Shown here: positions 27,807 through 35,800 of the stretch, one piece after another | Position numbering within the stretch: position 1 is the stretch's first letter | Layout of the letters: every line of letters starts with the position of its first letter | Source: Chloroflexi bacterium CFX4 | Lineage (GTDB): Bacteria > Chloroflexota > Anaerolineae > Aggregatilineales > UBA2796 | DNA length: 64,000 nt | Assembly (NCBI GenBank): GCA_021404685.1 | Contig: QWHC01000010.1 | Coordinates: 62,001 to 126,000 of the forward strand | Direction of reading: 5' to 3' | Position numbers and translations under genes: made by a program | Notes under the pieces: generated by a model | Told to the model about the DNA's origin: nothing | Seen by the model: only the letters and a program-made list of their open reading frames with translations | The model's database searches: none

Positions 27807-29028
27807 GTGTGGTCAGGTCTTCACTGCCAATCAGCGAAAGGTAGGTATCGGCAAGCAAGGCAGCACTGCGCGCCCAAGAGTGGCGCTCCACCACCCAGTT
27901 GCGCCCGTGCTTGCTCAGGCGCGCCGCCTCCTCAGGATCATCCAGCAGGCGCAGCACAGCATCCGCAAATGCCTGCGGCGCATCCACAATCCGCATGTGG
28001 CGTCCGTCTTGGGCGCCCAGCCCTTCCGCGCCCAGTGCCGTGCTGACGACAGGGCAGCCGCAGGCAAGTGCCTCCAGCAGCTTAAAGCGCGTGCCACTGC
28101 CGCTGCGTAGCGGACAGATGAACAGCCCGGCACGGTTGAGGTAGGGGCGCGTGTCGTCCACCAAGCCCTGAATGCGCAACCCTTTGGCAGGATCGCTGCC
28201 AAGCCGTGTTAGGGCAGGCGTTGGGTCTTTACCAAGCAGGGTGAGGGTGAAATTTGGGCGCTTGGCACGGATCAGCGGCATGATTTCGCGCATGAAGTAC
28301 AGCACAGCATCTTCATTCGGGAAATACTTGTAATCGCCCATGAAGATGGCGCTGTCAGGATCACGGCGGATATTGCTAGGCTTGAAGTAGTCTACATCTA
28401 CGCCGTTGGGTGAAAGCACAGTTGGCACGCCGGGCGCGGCGCGCTTCACGATTTGCGCGTCAATCTCGGACATCACGCCGACCAACGTCGCTGCGCTCCA
28501 CGCCTGCGGCTCGAAAAAGCGCATTTTGAGCGCTTCTAGGGCAAGGGCAGGGCGCTGATAGATCGGCATGGCAACCCGTGCGTGACGCCACCATGCCAGA
28601 TATTCAATGGCAGGCTCCGAGAGCAAGACTGGCACAGGCAGCTCAGAGGGCAAGTTTTGCAGCATGTAGAACGATTCAATGTGAATCAGATCAAAGAGGC
28701 GCACGCGCAGCAAGCGTTGAATGGTCTCGCGGAATTCAGGCGTTGTGTACAGGCGCATGGTGATCGGCTTGATCGCGGTCAGGCTGAGCAGCGCGGCGCG
28801 CAGTTTGCTTGGGCTGGACGGACGGTTGATCACGGCTAGATCGCACAATGCCCGCAACGGCGCAAGGTCAAAGGTGCGTTCCTCAGGGCGCCCAAAACAG
28901 ACCAACGTGATGGCAAAGTCGCGGGCAAGGCGCTTCACAAGGTTGTAGGTGCGCGAGCGTCCGCCGCTGACAGGCGGATAGGGCAAGTAAGGCGTCAGCA
29001 TTAGGATATTGGGACGGTTAGCGCTCAG
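27772..29028 (-). CDS. Family 4 glycosyltransferase, probable CTG start
   Basis: 418 residues from a CTG at 29028. The CTG start is inferred: TAAGGAG (29037-29043 on the minus strand) lies 8 bases upstream, and the added residues (ANRPNIL) complete the first beta strand before MLTPYLPYPPVSGG. The conventional ATG at 29001 would lack a ribosome binding site and cut that strand. GT-B fold: N-terminal acceptor half, then SPNGVDVDYF (~215), and a C-terminal FICPLRSGSGTRFKLLEALACGCPVV nucleotide-sugar-binding region. It probably adds a sugar to a lipid or polysaccharide precursor. Confidence 0.85.
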   Translation of the reverse strand: MSANRPNILMLTPYLPYPPVSGGRSRTYNLVKRLARDFAITLVCFGRPEERTFDLAPLRALCDLAVINRPSSPSKLRAALLSLTAIKPITMRLYTTPEFRETIQRLLRVRLFDLIHIESFYMLQNLPSELPVPVLLSEPAIEYLAWWRHARVAMPIYQRPALALEALKMRFFEPQAWSAATLVGVMSEIDAQIVKRAAPGVPTVLSPNGVDVDYFKPSNIRRDPDSAIFMGDYKYFPNEDAVLYFMREIMPLIRAKRPNFTLTLLGKDPTPALTRLGSDPAKGLRIQGLVDDTRPYLNRAGLFICPLRSGSGTRFKLLEALACGCPVVSTALGAEGLGAQDGRHMRIVDAPQAFADAVLRLLDDPEEAARLSKHGRNWVVERHSWARSAALLADTYLSLIGSEDLTTPSPSSRRSRRR

Positions 29029-29231
29029 GGCAGCATCTCCTTAGAACAGGGTGTGTGCGTGTTTCTGACTCTAATTTTGGCGCAGCGTGGGCGTTGGGTC
29101 AAGGTGGGGTGGTGCTAAGTGTTTGGGCTATGCCTTTTACAAGGTCTTGCACAAATGTGAGCGCACTGCACATTTTCGCAAAAATGCGTTAGACTCCTGA
29201 ATAAAAAGCCTAATTGAGGAGTCCTTTCAGC

Positions 29232-30257
29232 ATGAAAACACTGGTTTACACAGGCGTTGGGTCGGTGCAGCTTGAAGAGCGCCCACATCCGGGCGACCCT
29301 GCCGAAGGCGAGCTGTTGGTGCGCGTGCGCGTGTGTGGTGTGTGCGGCAGCGATGTAACGGATTGGTACATGCTGCCGCGTGCGCCGTTGGTGCTTGGGC
29401 ATGAGCCTGCCGGTGAGGTGGTGGCGGTTGGGGCTGGCGTAACGGCTTTCCAAGTCGGTGATCGCGTGGCGCTGCACCATCATATGCCGTGCCTTGTCTG
29501 TGAGGTGTGTCGGCGCGGCGCGTACACCAACTGTCCGCAATTTAAGCAGACGCGCCTTTATCCGGCGGGCATGGCGGAATATGTGCGCGTGCCGCGTGAA
29601 ATCGTGGCGGGCGACGTGCTGAAACTGCCCGATCACCTGCCCTATGAGGCGGGCGCCTTGATTGAGCCGATTGCCTGCTGCGTGCGTGCGCTGGATCGCG
29701 CCCATGTGCAAGGCGGCGATTCAGTGGTGATCATCGGTGCGGGCTTTAACGGGATTGTGCTTGGGCTGCTGGCGCCGCACTGGGGCGCTGATAGAGTTGC
29801 CATTCTAGACCGCGTGCCAAGCCGTTTGGCGCGTGCCGAAGCGCTTGGCATGAGCATTTTCAATGTGGATACGCCTGATTATCAGGGGCAGGTGCGGGAC
29901 TGGGCGGGCGGCAGCGGCGCGGGCGTGGTGATTGTGACGCCTTCCAAGACGCCGGTCATACAGCAGGGCTTGGCGTTGGTAGCGCCCGGCGGCACGCTGA
30001 TGCTCTACGGACCGCCTGCGCCTGAGGATAACTGGCTGCTGGACGTGAACTACACCTTCTTCAAAGAGATCACCGTCACCAGTTCGTATTCAGCCAGCCC
30101 TTACGACACACGGCGGACGCTCTCGCTGTTGGCAAACGGCGTGCTGGATTATCGCAACCTGATCACGCACCGCTTCCCGCTTGATCAGGCTGATCAGGCA
30201 TGGCACATGACCAAAGCTGCGGGCGATTCACTGAAGATCGTTGTGGAAATGCCTTAG
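29232..30257 (+). CDS. Zinc-dependent alcohol/polyol dehydrogenase, MDR family
   Basis: 341 residues from the ATG at 29232, with GAGGAG upstream. Catalytic zinc ligands: Cys in VCGVCGSDV (~36) and His-Glu in LGHEPAGEV (~58-59). The structural zinc set is CLVCEVCRRGAYTNC. The Rossmann motif GAGFNGIVLG is at ~170. The family oxidises alcohols, polyols or L-threonine with NAD(P)+; sorbitol/galactitol-type members look closest, but the substrate is not resolved. Monocistronic. Confidence 0.9.
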   Translation: MKTLVYTGVGSVQLEERPHPGDPAEGELLVRVRVCGVCGSDVTDWYMLPRAPLVLGHEPAGEVVAVGAGVTAFQVGDRVALHHHMPCLVCEVCRRGAYTNCPQFKQTRLYPAGMAEYVRVPREIVAGDVLKLPDHLPYEAGALIEPIACCVRALDRAHVQGGDSVVIIGAGFNGIVLGLLAPHWGADRVAILDRVPSRLARAEALGMSIFNVDTPDYQGQVRDWAGGSGAGVVIVTPSKTPVIQQGLALVAPGGTLMLYGPPAPEDNWLLDVNYTFFKEITVTSSYSASPYDTRRTLSLLANGVLDYRNLITHRFPLDQADQAWHMTKAAGDSLKIVVEMP

Positions 30258-30375
30258 GTGGTTGGTCGTTGGATGCAGCCCGCAGCACAGCGGGCTGTGC
30301 CAAGCCATGTTCACGCCACGCAAAAATTGCTCTTGACCACCGCCCAGCAGACTGCTACAATTCAGCGTACATCAG

Positions 30376-30448
30376 GGGCCTATAGCTCAGCTGGGAGAGC
30401 GCTTCAATGGCATTGAAGAGGTCGTGAGTTCGAATCTCACTAGGTCCA
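30376..30448 (+). tRNA. tRNA-Ala (anticodon GGC)
   Basis: 73 bases fold as a full cloverleaf: acceptor 30376-30382 with 30441-30447 (one G-T pair), D stem GCTC/GAGC, anticodon stem CTTCA/TGAAG with loop ATGGCAT (anticodon GGC at 30409-30411), T arm GTGAG-TTCGAAT-CTCAC, and discriminator A. CCA is not encoded. It reads GCC codons. Confidence 0.96.
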
Positions 30449-30457
30449 CTCTCAGGC

Positions 30458-30493
30458 AAACCTCTCCACACAGGGCATGGAGAGGTTTTGTTA
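30458..30493 (+). terminator. Terminator after tRNA-Ala
   Basis: A 10-bp stem (30458-30467 with 30479-30488) and an 11-base loop are followed by a short T-rich run, 10 bases after the tRNA. Confidence 0.75.
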
Positions 30494-30598
30494 TCGGTTT
30501 TTGATACGCTTTCTAACGTTTTTCCAAGCAATTGCAGTCCAAAGTGTGCTATAGTCTTAAATACGCACGACGCACGCAATCAGCAGGAGTAACACAGT

Positions 30599-30742
30599 AT
30601 GGGCAAACCGAACAAGCCAAACATCGCTGCTCGACTTCGTGAGCTAATAGACGAACTTGGTCGCCTTTTGAATCCACCGAAGGTCGTGCCAGCGCGTGTG
30701 CCTGTTCGCAACCGCCCCGTTCCGCCAGAGCCGCGCCGTTAG
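30599..30742 (+). CDS. 47-residue basic, proline-rich protein
   Basis: ATG at 30599 with AGGAG (30584-30588) at good spacing, and a strong terminator 30 bases past the stop. The protein has a basic N-terminus (GKPNKPN), a short helix (RLRELIDELGRLL) and a Pro/Arg/Val-rich tail. It may bind RNA or DNA, given charge and size, but no family is recognised. It lies between a tRNA terminator and leuS. Confidence 0.6.
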   Translation: MGKPNKPNIAARLRELIDELGRLLNPPKVVPARVPVRNRPVPPEPRR

Positions 30743-30772
30743 CCTTTCAAAAACACCTTCTGCTGCATTCAT

Positions 30773-30808
30773 AAGAGGTCAGGTTCGTTCATGAGCCTGA
30801 CCTCTTTT
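30773..30808 (+). terminator. Rho-independent terminator
   Basis: An 11-bp perfect stem (30773-30783 with 30796-30806), extendable to 14 pairs with a 6-base loop, ends in TTTT. It closes the small gene and separates it from leuS. Confidence 0.88.
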
Positions 30809-30849
30809 CGTGTTAGGATTATCAGCCATATCGCAATGAGGGGGAAAGA

Positions 30850-33687
30850 ATGCCAGATAAGTACACACCACAGGAAATTGAGCCGAAATGGCAAGCGCAA
30901 TGGGCGGAAGATAAGCTCTACCGCTCACTGATTGATGGCAGCCGTCCGAAACATTACGCGCTGACCATGCTGCCCTACCCAAGCGGCGAACTGCACATTG
31001 GGCATTGGTATGCCATGGCGCCATCGGATGCGCGTGCGCGCTATATGCGGATGCGCGGCTATAATGTGCTGTTCCCGATGGGCTTTGATGCCTTTGGCTT
31101 GCCGGCGGAAAATGCCGCCATCAGAAACCGCGTGCATCCTAAAAAATGGACTTACGCGAATGTGGCGCGGATGCGTGAGCAAATGCGCTCGATGGGGACG
31201 ATCTTCGATTGGGATCGGGAGGCGGTCAGTTCTGATCCTGAATACTACAGGTGGACGCAGTGGTTCTTCCTGAAGTTCTACGAAAACGGCTTGGCATACC
31301 GCCAGCGCGCCAGCGTGGATTTCTGCCCAAACTGCAACACCACACTGGCGCGTGAGCAGGTCTGGGGTGATGATCGCCACTGTGAGCGCTGCGGCACACC
31401 GGTCATCAAGAAAGACTTGGCGCAGTGGTTCTTCAAGATCACCAACTACGCCGAAGAACTACTGAATCATCCGAAGGATTGGCCCGAAAAAGTGAAGGTG
31501 ATGCAGACCAACTGGATCGGGCGTAGCGAAGGCGCGCACGTCACCTTCCACACCGAGCGGGGCGATCCGTTGCTGATCTTCACCACACGCCCAGATACGC
31601 TATGGGGCGCGACGTTCATGGTGCTGGCGCCTGAACATCCGTTGGTGGAACGGGTGACGACTGCCGATCAGCGCGCTGCCGTAGAGGCATACATCGCCCA
31701 GACGCAGCGGCAGAGCGAAATTGACCGCACCGCTGCCGATAAGGATAAGACAGGCGTCTTCACCGGCGGCTATGCCATCAATCCCGTCAATGGCGAGCGC
31801 ATTCCGATCTGGATTGCTGACTATGTGCTGATGACCTACGGCAGCGGCGCAATCATGGCGGTGCCAGCCCATGATGAGCGCGACTTTGCCTTTGCGCGGA
31901 AGTTACGCCTAGCCGTGCGCGTTGTGATCCAGCCTGAGGGCGAGATGTTGGACGGCGCAACCATGTCTGAACCATTCCTAGGCGATGGCGTCATGGTGAA
32001 CAGTGGGCATTTCAATGGCACGCCGACTGCCAATAATCAGGCGATCAGCCGCGTGATTGACTGGCTGGAAGCGCAGAACATGGGCAAGCGCGCTGTGAAC
32101 TACCGCCTGCGGGACTGGCTGATCAGCCGTCAGCGCTATTGGGGCGCGCCCATCCCGATGCTGTATTGCGAGACGTGCGGCATTGTGCCGGTGCCGGAAG
32201 ATCAACTGCCCGTGCTGCTGCCTGATGATGTCGAGTTCATGCCGACGGGCGAATCGCCCTTGAAATCGCACCCTGCCTTCCTGAATACCACTTGCCCGCA
32301 GTGCGGCGGCAAGGCGCAGCGCGAGACGGACACGATGGATACCTTCATGTGTTCGTCGTGGTACCAACTGCGCTACCTGAGTCCGCACTATGACGAGGCG
32401 CCCTTCGATCCTGAGGAAGCTGCCTACTGGCTGCCTGTTGATCAGTACACCGGCGGCATCGAACATGCCACCATGCACCTGATGTACACACGCTTCTTCA
32501 CCAAAGCGATGCGCGATTGCGGCATTTATAAAGATGCTGCCGCACGCCGCAAGCCGAACCAGCCGCCAATTGACCACGAGCCGATGTTGGCGCTCTATAA
32601 TCAGGGCATGATCTTGGGCGAGCCGATGGAAGGCAGCTACATTGCCGCCTTCGGCGAATGGCAGGGCGAAACGCTGATCACCAACAAAATTGTGGTGATG
32701 GATGAAGAGGCAGCCAAGGTGATGCAAGAGGCTGAGAATATGGTTAACAACCTGATCAGCGGCTTGGATGACATCGCCCGTGCCTTTGGCGAAACTGAGG
32801 CTTCCACACCGATGACGACTGCCATTGGCGAGATCATCAAGCGGAATGATAATGTGATGGTGATCGAGCGCTTGAACGGCACAGAGGTCACGCTGGAACT
32901 GACCGAAGACGCGCCAATTGTGGATCGGGCTGGTAACGAAATTCCGATCAAGGCGCTGCGCTACCGTTTGGGCGTGGAAAAGATGAGCAAGAGCAAGGGC
33001 AACGTCGTCGCGCCGGATGTCTTGGTGGCGCAGTATGGCGCGGATGTGGTGCGCGGCTACCTGATGTTCGCCTTCCGTTGGGAGAGCGGCGGACCGTGGG
33101 ATTCGCAGGGCATTCAGGGTGTGGTGCGCTGGCTGAACGATGTTTGGAATGTGGTGACCGATTCGCCCGCGGTGGACGGTGAGGCAGACGAGAAAGCGAT
33201 CCGTGCGCTGCGCCGTAAGACACACCAGACCATTCAGCGCGTGGGCGAAGGGCTGGAGACCTTCAGCTTCAACACAGCCGTTGCCGCGCTGATGGAGCTG
33301 AAAAACGCGCTGTTGGCTGCCCGCAAAACGCCCGTCTGCGGCACGGCGGCATGGGCAGAGTCTATTCGCACGATGCTGCTGCTGATGGCGCCTATCACGC
33401 CGCACATTGCAGAGGAATTGTGGCAACACATTGGCGAGGCATATAGCATTCACAATCAGGCGTTCCCTGCCTTTGATGCGGAAATTGCCAAAGCGGATGA
33501 GATCACGCTGGTCGTCTCGGTGAACGGCAAGCTGCGCGCACGGTTGCAAGTGCCAGCCGGCTTGCCCGAAGCTGAGGCGGTGGCGCTGGCGTTGGCATCG
33601 CCCGATGTGCAGAAGTTCATCAACGGCGGCGCGCCGAAGAAGGTGATCTACGTTGCGGAGCGCGGCATGTTGAACTTGGTGTTTTAG
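30850..33687 (+). CDS. leuS: Leucyl-tRNA synthetase with enlarged leucine-specific domain
   Basis: 945 residues, longer than the ~860 of E. coli. Class I signatures are PYPSGELHIGHW (HIGH, ~41-51) and EKMSKSKGN (~710). The CP1 editing domain contains the conserved TTRPDTLWGATF. Zinc-type Cys pairs occur in CPNCNTT / CERCG. Between QGM and KMSKS there are 123 residues, against about 50 in E. coli, so the leucine-specific domain is expanded. It charges tRNA-Leu and proofreads misacylated products. The start ATG follows GAGGGGGAAAGA. Confidence 0.97.
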   Translation: MPDKYTPQEIEPKWQAQWAEDKLYRSLIDGSRPKHYALTMLPYPSGELHIGHWYAMAPSDARARYMRMRGYNVLFPMGFDAFGLPAENAAIRNRVHPKKWTYANVARMREQMRSMGTIFDWDREAVSSDPEYYRWTQWFFLKFYENGLAYRQRASVDFCPNCNTTLAREQVWGDDRHCERCGTPVIKKDLAQWFFKITNYAEELLNHPKDWPEKVKVMQTNWIGRSEGAHVTFHTERGDPLLIFTTRPDTLWGATFMVLAPEHPLVERVTTADQRAAVEAYIAQTQRQSEIDRTAADKDKTGVFTGGYAINPVNGERIPIWIADYVLMTYGSGAIMAVPAHDERDFAFARKLRLAVRVVIQPEGEMLDGATMSEPFLGDGVMVNSGHFNGTPTANNQAISRVIDWLEAQNMGKRAVNYRLRDWLISRQRYWGAPIPMLYCETCGIVPVPEDQLPVLLPDDVEFMPTGESPLKSHPAFLNTTCPQCGGKAQRETDTMDTFMCSSWYQLRYLSPHYDEAPFDPEEAAYWLPVDQYTGGIEHATMHLMYTRFFTKAMRDCGIYKDAAARRKPNQPPIDHEPMLALYNQGMILGEPMEGSYIAAFGEWQGETLITNKIVVMDEEAAKVMQEAENMVNNLISGLDDIARAFGETEASTPMTTAIGEIIKRNDNVMVIERLNGTEVTLELTEDAPIVDRAGNEIPIKALRYRLGVEKMSKSKGNVVAPDVLVAQYGADVVRGYLMFAFRWESGGPWDSQGIQGVVRWLNDVWNVVTDSPAVDGEADEKAIRALRRKTHQTIQRVGEGLETFSFNTAVAALMELKNALLAARKTPVCGTAAWAESIRTMLLLMAPITPHIAEELWQHIGEAYSIHNQAFPAFDAEIAKADEITLVVSVNGKLRARLQVPAGLPEAEAVALALASPDVQKFINGGAPKKVIYVAERGMLNLVF

Positions 33688-33710
33688 GCGGCGCGCAGTG
33701 CATTTTTTTC

Positions 33711-33740
33711 GTGGTAGGTCGGAGCAATCTGACCTACTAC
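33711..33740 (+). other. Hairpin downstream of leuS
   Basis: A 10-bp stem (33711-33720 with 33731-33740, one G-T pair) and a 10-base loop lie 24 bases after leuS. The T-run precedes rather than follows the stem, so it is not a classical terminator; it may protect the mRNA 3' end. Confidence 0.4.
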
Positions 33741-33880
33741 CTACTCTCGCCTCAGCCTTTACTACATTCAAAGTATCCACCACCTTTCCTAGATCAAGTT
33801 AGGCTAGGCATCACATCCGCTGCACCAAGCCCTTTGCTATGCTGTGGCTATGCAAAGGACACAACTCTAGGATTGCAGCG

Positions 33881-34828
33881 ATGAAACTTATCCGAACGGC
33901 GTGGGGGTTGCTGCGGCAGACGTTTGAGGAATGGAACGCTGATAATGCGCCGCGTTTGGCAGCCGCCCTTGCCTTTTATATCGCCTTTTCCCTTGCACCG
34001 CTGCTGGTGATCACCATCGGGATCGTCGGTTTTGTGTTACAAGAGGCATTCGTGCGCGAGGAAGTGCTGACGCTCGTGACGCGCACCATTGGCGAATCGG
34101 CGGGCGTTTTTGTGGATGGGCTGATTGATAGCATTCGCCAACCGCAGGCAGGTCTCATCACCACGTTGCTGGGTATTGGCGCGCTGCTGCTTGGTGCGCT
34201 GGGCGCTTTTGAGCAGCTCAAGAGCGCCTTGAACACCGTTTGGAACGTTCCGCAGAGTATGCAGGCGGAAGGCATTCGCGGCTTCATCACCAACAAGCTG
34301 CTCTCATTCGGCATGGTGCTGATGATCGGCTTTTTGCTGCTCGTCTCGCTGATCCTAAGCACAATCCTCAGCGCCTTAGAGTCCTACACGCTCTCGGTAT
34401 GGGCAGGCGCCGAAGTTGCCCTTTACTGGCTCAACATTGTGTTGTCCTACGCCATTGTGACGCTGCTGTTTGCCATGATCTACCGCTTCCTGCCCGACAT
34501 CAGGCTTCAGTGGCGCGACGTGCTGATCGGCGCGTTCATCACAACCTTGTTGTTCAACCTGGGCAAGTATGCACTGAGCGTTTACCTGAGCAACAGCGGC
34601 TTGGCAAGCGCCTACGGTGCAGCCGGCAGCTTTGTGCTGATCTTGTTCTGGATTTACTACTCAGCGCAGATTGTGCTGTTTGGCGCAGAGTTCACCCAAG
34701 TTTATGCGCGGCGCTACGGCTCGCTGCGTGATTTGCCCACGCCAAGCAAGGGTGTGCCAAAGGCACCACAGGTAGCCGTAACGCCAAATGTGCTTCTCGA
34801 AAGGGCTAAAAGTGATGGATCAGCTTAA
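33881..34828 (+). CDS. YihY/BrkB-family inner membrane protein
   Basis: 315 residues from the ATG at 33881, with about six membrane segments. Family features include NAPRLAAALAFYIAFSLAPL near the N-terminus, VWNVP in the middle, and GAAGSFVLILFWIYYSAQIVLFGAEF near the C-terminus. The molecular function of YihY proteins is not established. The C-terminal tail is basic and cytoplasmic. The next small gene starts 14 bases before its stop codon. Confidence 0.88.
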   Translation: MKLIRTAWGLLRQTFEEWNADNAPRLAAALAFYIAFSLAPLLVITIGIVGFVLQEAFVREEVLTLVTRTIGESAGVFVDGLIDSIRQPQAGLITTLLGIGALLLGALGAFEQLKSALNTVWNVPQSMQAEGIRGFITNKLLSFGMVLMIGFLLLVSLILSTILSALESYTLSVWAGAEVALYWLNIVLSYAIVTLLFAMIYRFLPDIRLQWRDVLIGAFITTLLFNLGKYALSVYLSNSGLASAYGAAGSFVLILFWIYYSAQIVLFGAEFTQVYARRYGSLRDLPTPSKGVPKAPQVAVTPNVLLERAKSDGSA

Positions 34829-35084
34829 TTCAGAACCCAAGCGCGTCATGTTCATCATCGCCTTGGTAAGTTTTCTGCCAACCCGTTTCAAGTGGCTGCG
34901 GCGCTTGCGCTTCCTGCTGCTGATGTGGCTGTGGTTGTGGTCGTGGCTGCGCCAGCCTGTGCCTGTAGCTGCGGCGCTCGCCGAACCTGATGCGGCAGCG
35001 GAGGCGGAGGCTATCGAAGGCGCGGCAGCACCCCAGCGCAAATCCGCACGCAGCAAGGCAAAACGCGAACGCGCTGAAGCCTAA
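34815..35084 (+). CDS. Small single-span membrane protein
   Basis: 89 residues from the ATG at 34815. A basic juxtamembrane stretch (RFKWLRRLR) precedes a Trp-rich hydrophobic segment (~36-50, LLLMWLWLWSWL), then an Ala/Glu-rich acidic part and a Lys/Arg-rich C-terminus. It overlaps the end of the YihY gene by 14 bases and is probably translated by coupling. No family recognised. Confidence 0.55.
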   Translation: MDQLNSEPKRVMFIIALVSFLPTRFKWLRRLRFLLLMWLWLWSWLRQPVPVAAALAEPDAAAEAEAIEGAAAPQRKSARSKAKRERAEA

Positions 35085-35140
35085 TCCAAAGCGTATACTA
35101 TCAGCATGGGCGGCACACAGACCGCCCATTTCGATCAGCG

Positions 35141-35773
35141 TTACTCAACCAGTTTATGTTCAACGGCAAGGGCAACCGCTTGGGTGCGGCTGGTGGTGCC
35201 GAGTTTGCTCAGGATGCTGCTGACGTGATTCTTCACCGTTGAGCCGCTGATGACCAGCCGCTCACCGATCTCGCGGTTGCTCAGCCCTGCCTTCATCAGC
35301 GCCAACACTTCAAACTCGCGCTCGGTTAGGTCGTGGCCGAGTGAAGGCGGGCGCGTGGTTGCCTTGATGAGGGCTTGGGCTGCCTCTGGCGCAAGGGTGG
35401 ATTGCCCAACGGCGGCGCGCCGAATGGCGTTTGCCAGCTCATCGCCGGAGACATCCTTCATCAGGTAGCCGATTGCGCCTGCTTTCAGGGCAGCGTGGAT
35501 GTTATCCTCATCATTGAAGCTAGTTAAGGCGATCACTTGCGTGGCAGGGTACGCCGCACGGATTTTCTGCGTGGCAGTTACACCATCCATGCGCGGCATC
35601 ATCATGTCCATCAGGATCACATCAGGCGAGACCTCTCGGCAGGCGTTCAGTGCCAATTCGCCATCCGCCGCCTCACCAACAATCTGTAAATCCTCAAAGT
35701 CTTCCAGAAGGGTCAGCAAGCCTTTCCGCACCATATTATGATCATCTACGATAAGTACCCGTATGTGTGGCAT
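35141..35773 (-). CDS. NarL/LuxR-family response regulator
   Basis: 210 residues from the ATG at 35773, with AGAGAGGAT upstream. The receiver domain holds the DD pair in LIVDDHN and phospho-acceptor Asp in DVILMDMMMP (~55). The C-terminal LuxR-type helix-turn-helix is marked by LTEREFEVLALMKAGLSNRE. It follows the NarX-type kinase gene by 27 bases and is its likely target. Confidence 0.93.
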   Translation of the reverse strand: MPHIRVLIVDDHNMVRKGLLTLLEDFEDLQIVGEAADGELALNACREVSPDVILMDMMMPRMDGVTATQKIRAAYPATQVIALTSFNDEDNIHAALKAGAIGYLMKDVSGDELANAIRRAAVGQSTLAPEAAQALIKATTRPPSLGHDLTEREFEVLALMKAGLSNREIGERLVISGSTVKNHVSSILSKLGTTSRTQAVALAVEHKLVE

Positions 35774-35800
35774 TCGCCTATCCTCTCTCATCCCAAACGT

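Noticed and set aside
33711-33740. Hairpin after leuS as a Rho-independent terminator
   Set aside because: The T-run lies before the stem, not after it, so it is listed only as a hairpin.
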